IMG/VR virus record: IMGVR_UViG_3300023273_000812
Coordinates: 1 to 64,000 of that record
Length of the DNA stretch: 64,000 bases
Reading direction: 5' to 3' (one strand)
Source of the DNA: a virus
The notes under the pieces are model-generated. The model was not told the origin of the DNA. It searched no databases and saw nothing but the letters and a program-made list of their open reading frames with translations. Positions 32,338-40,817 of this stretch are shown here, one piece after another. The position numbers and the translations under genes are program-made. Position 1 is the stretch's first letter, and each line of letters starts with the position of its first letter.

Positions 32338-33690
32338 ATGACAAAAGTAGGAAGATTGTTAAAAGCAATGTTAACAAAGAGGCTTGGTACAACCTTGAAT
32401 GAATATAGTTCCAATGTGTTTGAATACAACGATTTAGGTAAGGCTTACTTCGTAGCAGGTTTCTTAGGTGAAAACTATAGACAAGCGGAACGAAGAAACT
32501 ACTTGGCCACAAAAGGTGAAGCCTTAGTACAAGCAGGAATGCCTGCCAATCAGGCTTCACAATGGACAGGAGAGTTAATTGTTACACAAGATTCTACTGG
32601 TCGTTCTAACTATACAGAGGATCGTACTAACATCTGGAAACCCTCATTCTTTGCTGCTAATCGTATTGTTAACAGATATGGTATTCAAATGTTCTCTGCA
32701 GACGATGTTGTTTCTAGTTTGTTATTAGGTGTATCTGTTGCCACTAATGAACCTATTAATGGTGGTATTCCTGCCCCTTATCTTATTGGACAACAAAAGA
32801 GAAACGATGTGGCTAACGCAACACCACAAAGTTTGGCTAACTTATTGCAAGTACAGGCAGTACAACAAACAGAAGCCGCAGCACGGGCTATGTCGAGAAG
32901 AAGAGATACTACAGACAGTGGAGATGCTCCGTTGTTTGAAGAATCCAGTGTAAGTTGGTTTGATATTTTAAATGGTGATTACACAGACGAAAGTGGTTAT
33001 GGTTTGGAAGGTATTCACTGGGAAGATGTTTTAGATGACAACGCCGCTTTATTAGCCTTAAACGAGACAGTTCAAGGTTCTAACTTACCTAATGCCATGA
33101 AGGAAATATTCGAAGTTATTCTTATTGACCCTAGTTTGTTAGTAACTAGAAGCGGTGACTTATCTGTTAAACAAAAGGATGTGGCGGATGTTTTGTATGA
33201 TGGTAATCCTACAAAGTCCCAGATTCAGTATGTAGGTCAAGTTTGGAGGGCTAATAAAAATAAACTTATTAAAACTCTTAGAGACGCTGTACCTAACAAT
33301 GAAGTGTTGAACATTGTTCAGGAAGAGTTACAAAAGTTTGATAGATCTTTTAGGGGTCGTAACGCTTCTGTTAGAATGGCTAAACGAGTAGTTAATATGT
33401 ACTTAGACAAAACTGCTGGTGTAGATTGGATGAAATGGGGTAAGTCTAAAGGTTTATTAGTACAAAAGGAAAAGTATGGTACTTTACCTGATACTGTAGA
33501 AGAGTTTCGGTTTACTAATGGTTATGTAGGTGATTGGGATAACTTGGATACTTTAGGTGGCGACATTACTTGTTCATTAGAAGTAGTAGAAGACGGATCT
33601 TATAGACTTTATACCGGTAGAAAGATGGAAACCTTTTTACAAGGTGAAGAGAAAGCTATTGAAAGAGCCATACTTAAGTTCTTAAAATAA
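32338..33690 (+). CDS. Unknown protein, possibly sigma- or DNA-binding-related
   Basis: A 450-residue protein with AGGAG before the ATG. Residues about 105-135 (FFAANRIVNRYGIQMFSADD then VVSSLLLGV) faintly resemble sigma region 2 (ADDLVQ-type). The C-terminal half has helical, basic segments (QVWRANKNKLIKTLRDAVPN, RGRNASVRMAKRVVNMYLDK) followed by a beta-rich end. No catalytic motif was identified. It is divergent from the sigma-like gene, has its own promoter motif and ends at a strong UUCG terminator, so it is a single-gene transcript. Function uncertain. Confidence 0.75.
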   Translation: MTKVGRLLKAMLTKRLGTTLNEYSSNVFEYNDLGKAYFVAGFLGENYRQAERRNYLATKGEALVQAGMPANQASQWTGELIVTQDSTGRSNYTEDRTNIWKPSFFAANRIVNRYGIQMFSADDVVSSLLLGVSVATNEPINGGIPAPYLIGQQKRNDVANATPQSLANLLQVQAVQQTEAAARAMSRRRDTTDSGDAPLFEESSVSWFDILNGDYTDESGYGLEGIHWEDVLDDNAALLALNETVQGSNLPNAMKEIFEVILIDPSLLVTRSGDLSVKQKDVADVLYDGNPTKSQIQYVGQVWRANKNKLIKTLRDAVPNNEVLNIVQEELQKFDRSFRGRNASVRMAKRVVNMYLDKTAGVDWMKWGKSKGLLVQKEKYGTLPDTVEEFRFTNGYVGDWDNLDTLGGDITCSLEVVEDGSYRLYTGRKMETFLQGEEKAIERAILKFLK

Positions 33691-33722
33691 TTTCTTTGAT
33701 TGATTGATTGTGTTGAATGTTT

Positions 33723-33752
33723 AAACCCATAAGTTCGCTTATGGGTTTTTTC
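33723..33752 (+). terminator. Rho-independent terminator with UUCG tetraloop
   Basis: Stem AAACCCATAAG / CTTATGGGTTT closed by TTCG and followed by TTTC-rich sequence, 32 bases past the stop at 33690. A UUCG loop is exceptionally stable. Confidence 0.92.
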
Positions 33753-33758
33753 TTTTAT

Positions 33759-33790
33759 CCCTCTAATCCTAAAACCTATTCCAGTATATA
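33759..33790 (+). promoter_or_regulatory. Putative phage promoter of the methyltransferase operon
   Basis: CCCTCTAAT, 15 bases, AGTATATA, ending 28 bases before the ATG at 33819 and directly after a terminator. One of the best copies. Confidence 0.65.
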
Positions 33791-33818
33791 AGGTACAACA
33801 CTAACATGAGGAGTACCT

Positions 33819-34811
33819 ATGTATACTAAAATTAATACAGATACAGTTATCTCTTTAGGAGACAACGCACCTAACGCAAAACTACTATGGGGTCATAGTT
33901 TTGATGTATTACAAGACCTTCATATACAGAAAACACAAGTACAGTCTATTATCACAGAACTACCTTCTTACGGTATTGGAGACTCTATGGATGTAGAGTG
34001 GCCACAGTGTACTTACAAAGTGTTTGATAATGTTACTCATACAATACCTAAACAACAAACTACTTTAGGTTTAGAGGATACTGTTGAGGATTACATTGGA
34101 CACATTGTACAGTTGTTAGATAGTGCCCGAGAAGTACTTAAAACTAATGGTACATTATGGTTAGCTTGTAGAGATCGTTATGGTGAGGATAAAAACTTAG
34201 GTATGATACCTGCTCGTATTGCTTTAGCTTTACAGGCTGAAGGTTGGATTCTTCGTAATGACATCATCTGGAAGTGGGATAATCCTAATCCAGAGTCTAC
34301 TAAGGATAGACTAACAAGAACCTATGGTCACATATTTATGTTTGCTCATCCTGATAGTAAAGGGGAATACTTATATAACCAAGATAGTATTAGAGAGGAA
34401 CATACTTCTAGTTTATCTGATAGTTATGTTTCCTATACAGAAGTTGCAGACGGTTTTAGTAAACGACCAGACGCTCACCAAGCCTATCATCCTTTAGGTA
34501 GAAATAAAAGGGATGTTTGGGAAGTGAACTTAGGTGCTTATATGGGTAAGTCTAATAGTCCTTGGCCTTACGAGTTAGTTGTTCCAATGGTATTGGCTTC
34601 TAGTAATGAGGGCGATACGGTTTTGGATTTATTAAGTGGGACAGCACAGACAGGTAAGGCTTGTTTAGATAATAACCGTAACTATATTGGAATAGATAGT
34701 AACACACAAGTAAGGTCAGAGGCCTTAGCCCGTTTACAAGGTATTAAACAATCCCGTAAGGCTAAACAACAATGGGATTCTAATCCTGTTGTAGAGATGT
34801 TTGGAGTATAA
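33819..34811 (+). CDS. Beta-class DNA methyltransferase-like protein with altered motifs
   Basis: A 330-residue protein with GAGGAG before the ATG. The overall order (catalytic region first, AdoMet region last) and many segments (DYIGHIVQLLDSAREVLKTN, GTLWLACRDRYGE, NDIIWKWDNPNPESTKDRLT, TYGHIFMFAH, NYIGIDSN) are those of N4-cytosine/N6-adenine methyltransferases. The catalytic motif IV, normally (T)SPPY, reads T46-E-L-P-S-Y51. The AdoMet loop, normally DPFxGxGTT, reads D270-LLSGTAQTG. Both changes could impair catalysis, so it may be a pseudoenzyme or have changed chemistry. No restriction enzyme is adjacent. Confidence 0.82.
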   Translation: MYTKINTDTVISLGDNAPNAKLLWGHSFDVLQDLHIQKTQVQSIITELPSYGIGDSMDVEWPQCTYKVFDNVTHTIPKQQTTLGLEDTVEDYIGHIVQLLDSAREVLKTNGTLWLACRDRYGEDKNLGMIPARIALALQAEGWILRNDIIWKWDNPNPESTKDRLTRTYGHIFMFAHPDSKGEYLYNQDSIREEHTSSLSDSYVSYTEVADGFSKRPDAHQAYHPLGRNKRDVWEVNLGAYMGKSNSPWPYELVVPMVLASSNEGDTVLDLLSGTAQTGKACLDNNRNYIGIDSNTQVRSEALARLQGIKQSRKAKQQWDSNPVVEMFGV

Positions 34812-34812
34812 G

Positions 34813-35604
34813 ATGGAAATTAAACTGTATGAGCCGAAAGATGTGATACCACAACAACAGATACAAGTTGTTGTGGAACATCCAACCAAACCTGGTGTAA
34901 TGATTTTAAATCCAAACTTGGAAGCTAAAATTGTTGAAAGAGTATTTCTAGATGGGGACATACCAGAACTTAGAACAGGTCCTTTACATACTGAAGGAAT
35001 ACCCGCAGTACCTGTGTTAACGGATTCCCTTAACTCTTTAGTTGTAGGAGAGATGTTAGAACAGGCTTCTAACTTTGTTAAAAGTGAGTTAGATAATAAG
35101 TTGTTAGGCTTTGTAGAAAGTAATGAGCCTACAGACCTAGTAAAACATCCTGAAGTTTATAACTTACTCGGTATATATAGTGCTGGTACAGAGGTTCCTT
35201 TAATGGAAGTACAGCCTAAGTCTTTGGGAGAGTTAGTTTCTTGTACCGTAGAAAAACAACGGGAATGGGTTTATAAAACTATTTCGACAACACAAGGTCG
35301 AAGATCTTTACAGTATCCAATTGAACATAGAATGTGGGAAACACTGTTAGGTCTTGGGTATGTAAGAAAGGTGTGTCTTAATCCACAAGAGTTTTATACA
35401 CATTGGGAAATGACTACTTGGGGTAGTGAAGATATGCAAGTAGGTTTTAATCCTGCTTCAGTGGCTTGTAATGCTTTATTAAAAGACTTTACGAATAAAG
35501 TAGGACCTACAGCCGTACAAAATATACAAGTAGAGTCTGTTAATATGTATGCCGAAAGAGTTTTCGGTTGGTCTGTAATAATAACTTATTGTGGAGGTGA
35601 GTAA
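34813..35604 (+). CDS. Hypothetical protein
   Basis: A 263-residue protein. I chose the ATG at 34813 (GGAG eight bases upstream, inside the methyltransferase stop region); a TTG at 34801 is in frame but not needed. Pro- and Glu-rich N-terminus (YEPKDVIPQQQIQVVVEHPT), helical middle (VVGEMLEQASNFVKSELDNK) and a C-terminal alpha/beta part (WETLLGLGYVRKVCLNPQEF, VFGWSVIITYC). Not recognised. Coupled to the methyltransferase upstream and by one-base overlap to the next gene. Confidence 0.78.
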   Translation: MEIKLYEPKDVIPQQQIQVVVEHPTKPGVMILNPNLEAKIVERVFLDGDIPELRTGPLHTEGIPAVPVLTDSLNSLVVGEMLEQASNFVKSELDNKLLGFVESNEPTDLVKHPEVYNLLGIYSAGTEVPLMEVQPKSLGELVSCTVEKQREWVYKTISTTQGRRSLQYPIEHRMWETLLGLGYVRKVCLNPQEFYTHWEMTTWGSEDMQVGFNPASVACNALLKDFTNKVGPTAVQNIQVESVNMYAERVFGWSVIITYCGGE

Positions 35605-35885
35605 TGGCAATGGTAAGAGATAGAGTTCAGTGGATTGTGGAACAACCCAAAAAAGTAAGTAATGTTGTAATTTTAACTACTAAGTCTGACACACAAGATA
35701 CTATGAAAGGTTTGTTTTCCTATAAAGTAGAAAAGACATCGGACATTGGATATATTCAAATCCGTGGTGTTAAGTATTGGGTGTCTTTACTGTGTAGTGA
35801 CAAGCCTAACTTTGAGTACCAATCTTATCTATGTGTTAGTTCTATTTCGAAAGAAGAAGAAAAACATTTAAAGAGATGGCTATGA
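35604..35885 (+). CDS. Small hypothetical protein
   Basis: A 93-residue basic protein. GGAGG upstream and a TAATG overlap with the previous stop set the start. Beta-rich (VQWIVEQPKKVSNVVILTTK, IGYIQIRGVKYWVSLLC) with a helical C-terminus (SKEEEKHLKRWL). No family recognised; member of the methyltransferase operon. Confidence 0.75.
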   Translation: MAMVRDRVQWIVEQPKKVSNVVILTTKSDTQDTMKGLFSYKVEKTSDIGYIQIRGVKYWVSLLCSDKPNFEYQSYLCVSSISKEEEKHLKRWL

Positions 35886-36313
35886 CAAACTTTTATACCT
35901 ACAAGATAGAGTCTAATATACACTTTACTGTTTCTCTTAAAGGAAACGATACTATCGTTCATACTGGAGGTACAAGTTTAGGTAAACTTGTATGTACAGA
36001 ACAAGAGTTACAAGAGTTACAAGACTACTTTGTAGTACTTGGTGTTAAAGTAGAGTTTTTTGAAACACCAAGGTCTGACGAAGAGACATTAAGTATTCAA
36101 AAGGAGATGTTAGGAAAAGGGGATGTTGTTTATCCACATCTGTCTTGTGCGAAGTGTAGTTGGTTTAATCCAGAGATAAAGTCTTTTTGTTGGCTGACGG
36201 ATTTATCTGTAGAGGGTATTAACACTCTTATAGAAAAAGATAATTACAAGAAAGATAAGATTAACTGCCCTGTTCCATACCTTTGGGATAATAATCTTTC
36301 TATCAAAGGTTAG
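35882..36313 (+). CDS. Hypothetical protein with CxxC site
   Basis: A 143-residue protein. I prefer the ATG at 35882, which overlaps the upstream stop as ATGA; the in-frame ATG six bases earlier is an alternative. Contains LSCAKCSWFNPEIKSFCWL and a later C in INCPVPYLW, a possible zinc site. Otherwise unrecognised alpha/beta sequence. Operon member. Confidence 0.72.
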   Translation: MTNFYTYKIESNIHFTVSLKGNDTIVHTGGTSLGKLVCTEQELQELQDYFVVLGVKVEFFETPRSDEETLSIQKEMLGKGDVVYPHLSCAKCSWFNPEIKSFCWLTDLSVEGINTLIEKDNYKKDKINCPVPYLWDNNLSIKG

Positions 36314-36317
36314 AATT

Positions 36318-36611
36318 ATGATTTCTGATTATACAGTATTATTAAAACGAGGTTATGAAGACATTATTGTTTATGTAAACAATAATGGTTCTAGGTACCC
36401 TTGGACTATTATTAAAAATAAAGTTGTGGTAGGTCCTGTAAGAAAAAGTACAGTGTATGGTATCCCTGTAAATTCTTTACAGTGGAGAACAGATAAGTAT
36501 TGGGTGTGTGGGGCCACAACAAGTACAGGACAAGGTGTAGAGTTAACGCCTCAAGAATATATGAAAAGTATAAAAGAAGTATATACAAGGGGGCAGTTAC
36601 ATTTTCAATAG
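36318..36611 (+). CDS. Small hypothetical protein
   Basis: A 97-residue protein with AAAGG before the ATG, four bases after the previous stop. Beta-rich (YEDIIVYVNNNGSRYPWTII, YWVCGATTSTGQGVEL), ending in a short basic helix. Not recognised. Confidence 0.7.
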   Translation: MISDYTVLLKRGYEDIIVYVNNNGSRYPWTIIKNKVVVGPVRKSTVYGIPVNSLQWRTDKYWVCGATTSTGQGVELTPQEYMKSIKEVYTRGQLHFQ

Positions 36612-36619
36612 GAGTATTT

Positions 36620-36805
36620 ATGTCAGGTAGTTTAGAGTTTAAATTGTTATCAAGGATTGATAAAAACGGGAATGAGTACTTAATAGGCTCACCTAATTTC
36701 CCAGCTAATGTTAACCTGAACGATTTTACAATTATCGTTTTTTATCCTGAAGAAGAAGGTGGTAAAGCCACAATTATTCTTCGACCTAAAGAAGATAAAA
36801 AGTAA
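36620..36805 (+). CDS. Small hypothetical protein
   Basis: A 61-residue protein from the ATG at 36620 (AGGAG upstream); a longer frame from 36500 would overlap the previous gene. Beta-rich and charged (LEFKLLSRIDKNGNEYLIG, ILRPKEDKK). Last gene before the terminator at 36826-36857. Not recognised. Confidence 0.65.
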   Translation: MSGSLEFKLLSRIDKNGNEYLIGSPNFPANVNLNDFTIIVFYPEEEGGKATIILRPKEDKK

Positions 36806-36825
36806 GACCACTAAATGTAACACAT

Positions 36826-36857
36826 AAAGGGTAGTTCACTTAGAACTACCCTTTTTT
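36826..36857 (+). terminator. Rho-independent terminator between convergent genes
   Basis: Stem AAAGGGTAGTTC / GAACTACCCTTT followed by TTTTTT-GTTTTG on the plus strand. It may also slow transcripts of the opposing PhoH gene. Confidence 0.88.
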
Positions 36858-36863
36858 GTTTTG

Positions 36864-38174
36864 TTATAATCTGTTAGCTGCAACCTCTGCTAATTCAGAT
36901 CTAACACCTTGAGTAAAGAATACTGTTCCAAAGATACTCTCCCCTAACATTCTTTGACTTACATAAGTAAGACCATTAGAGTGCTTGTCTAGGAATGGGC
37001 TATCTACTTGATACGGGTCACCCAATAAAACTACCTTAGTGTTTTCACCGGCTCTTGTAACAATAGTTTTAATCTCATGTGTTGTTAGGTTTTGGGCTTC
37101 GTCTATTACTATAAAAGAGTTGTCTAAAGAACGACCCCTAATAGAGTTAAGAGGTTGTACTACAACAGCCTCCGTATCTAGTAAGTACTTCCAGTTAGGT
37201 TCTTTCTTTTTACCTGTTCCTACAAAACTTTTAGTAGGCATAATCTTAGATAGATTGTCATAGTAACTAGCCATCCAAGGTTGTAATTTTTCGTCCAAGT
37301 CACCTGGTAAGAATCCAATAGAGTTGCCCATGTCTATAATAGGCTTCGCTAATATAATTTGTTCGTATTGAGTATGTAGTTGAGACAACGCGGCAGCTAA
37401 AGTTAAAAATGTTTTACCCGTACCAGCCTTACCTACAAGAGTTATAAGTTGGACTGTAGAATCTGTTAATAGATCCAAAGCCATTCTTTGTTCCAAGTTA
37501 CGAGCCTCAACACCTACATTAAACTCTTTATCCACCGGTATAACTTGGCCGTACTTATTTCTACATAGAATGTTTTTACCCATCCACTCAGAAATATAAA
37601 ACTGATTGTAAATAGGTTCTGGTACTAACTCTATAGGTTGAATGTTAGTTGTAGGGTTGTAGGCTTCCTTTAGAATAGGGTCCTCTCCTAAGTGTGTGTA
37701 ACCTGGGTACAAGTCTGCAACATCAACTTTGTCTGTTTCGTAGTCTTCCGCTACTAATCCTTGACCTTGACATAAGAGTCTAAGGTTAAGATCTTTAGAG
37801 ACTAGTACTACATGTTCGTATTGCTTTTTCATTTCTAAAGCACATTCCATAATCCACAGATCCATCTTTCTAGGATTAGTGGTAGACTGTAAAGCCTTAA
37901 TACCAATGTCTGAAGTTGTGCCTATAACTTTCACATTAATGTCTTCTTCTTGTAGGTAAACTCCTTTTTGTAAATCTTGGTCACCTTGAATGTCTTGTAT
38001 ATTTCTACTTGCCTCCCTAGACTTAAAACTAACATTAGTTTTCTTTCTTTCTTTTAAGTCATCCAGTTCTATGATTACAAAGATTGGGAGAGCAACATCA
38101 TTGCCTTTAAAGTTTGTAATACATTCTGGATCATGAATAAGTACAGATGTGTCTAATACATATAGTTTTCTCAT
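36864..38174 (-). CDS. phoH: PIN-PhoH ATPase
   Basis: A 436-residue protein from the ATG at 38174 (AGGAGGTACTTA upstream). Residues 1-150 are a PIN RNase domain (KLYVLDTSVLIHDPECI, IIELDDLKER, LVSKDLNLRLLCQGQG, with conserved acidic residues). Residues about 225-436 are the PhoH P-loop ATPase: Walker A GKAGTGKTFLTLAAA, ILAKPIIDMG and Walker B NSFIVIDEAQNLT, then VLLGDPYQVDSP. The fusion matches bacterial PhoH2-type RNA helicase/ribonuclease proteins. It may act in RNA turnover during infection. Single-gene minus transcript between two plus-strand blocks. Confidence 0.92.
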   Translation of the reverse strand: MRKLYVLDTSVLIHDPECITNFKGNDVALPIFVIIELDDLKERKKTNVSFKSREASRNIQDIQGDQDLQKGVYLQEEDINVKVIGTTSDIGIKALQSTTNPRKMDLWIMECALEMKKQYEHVVLVSKDLNLRLLCQGQGLVAEDYETDKVDVADLYPGYTHLGEDPILKEAYNPTTNIQPIELVPEPIYNQFYISEWMGKNILCRNKYGQVIPVDKEFNVGVEARNLEQRMALDLLTDSTVQLITLVGKAGTGKTFLTLAAALSQLHTQYEQIILAKPIIDMGNSIGFLPGDLDEKLQPWMASYYDNLSKIMPTKSFVGTGKKKEPNWKYLLDTEAVVVQPLNSIRGRSLDNSFIVIDEAQNLTTHEIKTIVTRAGENTKVVLLGDPYQVDSPFLDKHSNGLTYVSQRMLGESIFGTVFFTQGVRSELAEVAANRL

Positions 38175-38261
38175 TAAGTACCTCCTAGTACATAAACCAC
38201 ACAAGATAGAAAAGAAACTAAGTTCTGTGTGTATAATTAAGTGTTTATTTGGAGTGTGAAA

Positions 38262-38444
38262 GTGAAAAACATAAAAATATTTTTATACTTGTGTTTAGCA
38301 GTGTTTACTTTAAGACTGAGTGTGAACACTTATAGATGGTATTGTTTAAATAGGGATTGTACAGATTATTCCTCTAAAACAGAAAGAGAGTGTGAAAGAA
38401 CCAAAAGATACTTGAGATATAGTATACGCAAGGCTAATAAATGA
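38262..38444 (+). CDS. Small single-pass membrane protein
   Basis: A 60-residue frame starting at a GTG at 38262 (GGAG seven bases upstream); the frame is also open from 38241. A hydrophobic helix (KIFLYLCLAVFTLRLSVNTY) is followed by a basic cytoplasmic or periplasmic tail with two cysteines (YCLNRDCTDY). It could be a small membrane anchor or a lysis accessory protein. A TATAAT at 38232-38237 lies upstream without a clear -35. Start codon and reality are moderately supported. Confidence 0.5.
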   Translation: MKNIKIFLYLCLAVFTLRLSVNTYRWYCLNRDCTDYSSKTERECERTKRYLRYSIRKANK

Positions 38445-38490
38445 TGGTGTTTAAGTTTAATGTGTGTATTTTTATTTATGGGGGTGACCT

Positions 38491-39378
38491 GTGAATATAA
38501 AAAGTACATTGTTCTGGTCTCATTTAAAAATGTATGAAGACTGTCCTCAAAGGTTTCTTTGGACAAAAGGTTGGGATGGTATTGATGTAGGTGCTGGAGA
38601 GGGTAAACCAAAACCAGTTACTAAACCTACAAGTAGACATGCTGCTATTATGGGTATTGCTATTCATCACGCTATTGAGTTGTTTTATAATGATGAGATT
38701 TATCGTAACGGAAAAGGTGTTACAGATTTACTTTGTACACTAGCCACAGAAAAGTTTAACACTTTATGTGAAAAGTCTTTTATAGACTATGAGGAAGCCA
38801 AGTTAACTAAACAACAGATGTTAGACTTAGTTATTAATGGTGTTAAAGGGTTTGTACAGACTTGTAAACACAATAAATTACTAGGTACATATTCCAAGTC
38901 CGAAGTAAAAATGATAGCGTGGATTGACCAGTATAACAGTATTGGTGGGATTGTAGACATTGTTGTTCGAAGAGAAGACTGTGGTACTTTACTGTTAGAT
39001 GGTAAGAACAGTCGTATAAAAGAAAAGGTAGACGAGGATCAATTACACTTCTATGCTCTAGTGTATAGATACTCTTATAGAAAGATGCCGGACAAGTTAG
39101 GGTTCGTTTGGTTTAGGTATCCGTATGTAGAAAATACACAAGACACAGGTATTACTTGGGTAGATGTTAGTCAACAAAAGTTGGACGAGTTAATTACAAG
39201 GGTACAAACGGCTAAGAAAAGTATGTATAAGAAGAAGTTTAAAGCCAAACCTAGTAGAGATGCTTGTATCTTTTGTAATTATAAAGATCAATGTTCTGAA
39301 TACCAAGAAGGTGAGCAGTTAGTAGAGGGTATTAAAAAAGTACCAAAGAATAATGGTTTTGGAGATTTCTCCCTATAA
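38491..39378 (+). CDS. Cas4/RecB-like PD-(D/E)XK nuclease
   Basis: A 295-residue protein starting at GTG 38491 (GGGGGTGA upstream). It has the layout of RecB-family nucleases with a [4Fe-4S] cluster: C18 in YEDCPQRF, IGIAIHHAIE, GGIVDIVVRRED then LLLDGKNSR (catalytic D-x-K), DQLHFYALVYRY (Q/Y motif), and C259, C262 and C268 in CIFCNYKDQC. Cas4-like enzymes in phages act in DNA end processing and recombination. It precedes the sliding-clamp operon. There is no CRISPR locus in the window. Confidence 0.88.
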   Translation: MNIKSTLFWSHLKMYEDCPQRFLWTKGWDGIDVGAGEGKPKPVTKPTSRHAAIMGIAIHHAIELFYNDEIYRNGKGVTDLLCTLATEKFNTLCEKSFIDYEEAKLTKQQMLDLVINGVKGFVQTCKHNKLLGTYSKSEVKMIAWIDQYNSIGGIVDIVVRREDCGTLLLDGKNSRIKEKVDEDQLHFYALVYRYSYRKMPDKLGFVWFRYPYVENTQDTGITWVDVSQQKLDELITRVQTAKKSMYKKKFKAKPSRDACIFCNYKDQCSEYQEGEQLVEGIKKVPKNNGFGDFSL

Positions 39379-39402
39379 CCTAAAACCTTAAAATAGTATA
39401 TA
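39371..39402 (+). promoter_or_regulatory. Putative phage promoter of the clamp operon
   Basis: CCCTATAAC, 15 bases, AGTATATA, ending 18 bases before the ATG at 39421. The upstream box overlaps the end of the nuclease gene. Confidence 0.65.
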
Positions 39403-39420
39403 CAACATAAGGAGGTAGGT

Positions 39421-39684
39421 ATGACTACGGAAGACCGGTTAAACAAAGCCATTAAGTTAAGAGAAACTTTATCCTCAGACTTACAAAGAATGTTAGGAAA
39501 GAAACAAGCCGCAGAACAGTCTTTATTAAAAGTCGAACAAGAGATAAGAGACGCTAACTTAGATCCCAACACTTTACAAGAAACTTTAACAAAGTTACAA
39601 CAAGCCCTTGAACAAACATTAAGTGAGTTCGAGGCTCAACTCAATCTAGTACAGGATAAAATGTCCTTATATACGGAGAAATAA
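39421..39684 (+). CDS. Small coiled-coil protein
   Basis: An 87-residue protein that is almost entirely heptad-repeat helix (LRETLSSDLQRMLGKKQAAE, LLKVEQEIRDANLDPNTLQE). AAGGAGG precedes the ATG and the stop overlaps the clamp start (TAATG). No cysteine or catalytic motif. It opens the operon with the beta clamp and SbcC C-half. It may interact with either, for instance as an extra coiled-coil arm for the split SbcC; that is speculation. Confidence 0.75.
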   Translation: MTTEDRLNKAIKLRETLSSDLQRMLGKKQAAEQSLLKVEQEIRDANLDPNTLQETLTKLQQALEQTLSEFEAQLNLVQDKMSLYTEK

Positions 39685-40817
39685 TGAAAATTGAAGTCGC
39701 AAGAAATGATTTAGAGTTCTCTCTAAATACTACCAGAACAGCTGTAGGTAACGGTACAGACATTACATCACACTACCTGTTTCGTGTACATAATAATAAA
39801 GTAGAAGTTCTTTCCCAGAACTTAAGAGTGTTTAGTGGTGCTCCAATTATTTGTACCTTTGAAGGTGAAGAGGGCGATGCTTTTACAGTGGAATCTTGGC
39901 GTTTAGATAAGTGGTTGTCCGGTGCTTCAGATGGTGTGTTAACACTTACTTATAATGGTGGTGGGGATGTACAAGCCAAGTCCGGTCGTTCCTCTATTCG
40001 TTTAAGATCTTTAGATCCTAGTAAGTTTCCTTTTTGGGATAAGTTAATGTCTACGGCTACTACTGTTGGAAATATTGCCCCTGAAAAGATTACAAGGGCT
40101 TTAAATCTTACTAAGAACTTTGTTAGTACAGACGACACACTTAAACCAGAATTGTGTCAAGTAGAATCTATTGATGGTACATTTTGGGCTACAGATAGAA
40201 AAGGTGTGTGTAGTGCAAAAGTTCCTATGGGTGACTTGAACATTCGTATTCCTGCTAAAGACATTACTCCAGTAACAAAGTTCTTGGGTAATGAGGATTC
40301 TGTTGAAGTGTTAACATCTACTCGTGAAGATGATAGTGGTTCTTGTGTATTGTTTAAGAAGGAAACAGGTCACTACTTAGGTGTTACTAAGCCTGTTACA
40401 CAGTTTCCGACCTTGGCTTTAGATCCAGATAAAGTGCCAGATTGTACAGTTAGTTTGGATATGGACGAGTTAACAGCAGGTTTGGCTGTCTTGTCGGCTT
40501 CTGCTCCTAAAGGTCATGAGAGTGTTACTTTCCGTTGGGATAGTGAGAATCAAAAGGTGGTTTTGTCAATGCCAAGTGTTGCCGGTGGCAATGATGAGTA
40601 CCCTCTAAGTTTGGCTGGACTTACAGTACATAGTAAAGAGTTCGAAACTTTTACTATCGACTATCCGTACTTGAAAGGTATTGTTAACGCTTTTGGTTTA
40701 GATAAAATTGATCTTGGTGTTAATAGTATGGGTCGAGCAGGTTTTACATCTTTTAAGTATGAAGAAGAAGTAGAAGAAGGAAACTCATACTACGCTGTAA
40801 TTGTATGGAGAACTTAA
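39684..40817 (+). CDS. dnaN: DNA polymerase III beta-type sliding clamp
   Basis: A 377-residue protein, the usual beta-clamp length, with three repeated domains of DnaN type: NDLEFSLNTTRTAVGN, VESWRLDKWLSG, VQAKSGRSSIRLRSLDPSKF, FVSTDDTLKPELCQV and GTFWATDRKGVCSA, and YPYLKGIVNAFGLDKIDL near the C-terminus. It would ring DNA and tether a polymerase. Phages of the T4 type use a trimeric clamp of about 230 residues; a bacterial-type dimeric clamp here fits the presence of delta, delta-prime and DnaX. One-base overlap with the upstream gene and adjoining the SbcC C-half. Confidence 0.85.
   Translation: MKIEVARNDLEFSLNTTRTAVGNGTDITSHYLFRVHNNKVEVLSQNLRVFSGAPIICTFEGEEGDAFTVESWRLDKWLSGASDGVLTLTYNGGGDVQAKSGRSSIRLRSLDPSKFPFWDKLMSTATTVGNIAPEKITRALNLTKNFVSTDDTLKPELCQVESIDGTFWATDRKGVCSAKVPMGDLNIRIPAKDITPVTKFLGNEDSVEVLTSTREDDSGSCVLFKKETGHYLGVTKPVTQFPTLALDPDKVPDCTVSLDMDELTAGLAVLSASAPKGHESVTFRWDSENQKVVLSMPSVAGGNDEYPLSLAGLTVHSKEFETFTIDYPYLKGIVNAFGLDKIDLGVNSMGRAGFTSFKYEEEVEEGNSYYAVIVWRT

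Noticed and set aside
36578-36590. AGTATATAC before the small gene at 36620
   Set aside because: Inside a gene and without the upstream box at the right spacing.
38491-39378. Cas4-like protein as part of a CRISPR system
   Set aside because: No repeat-spacer array and no other cas gene in the window; phages commonly use such nucleases in recombination.
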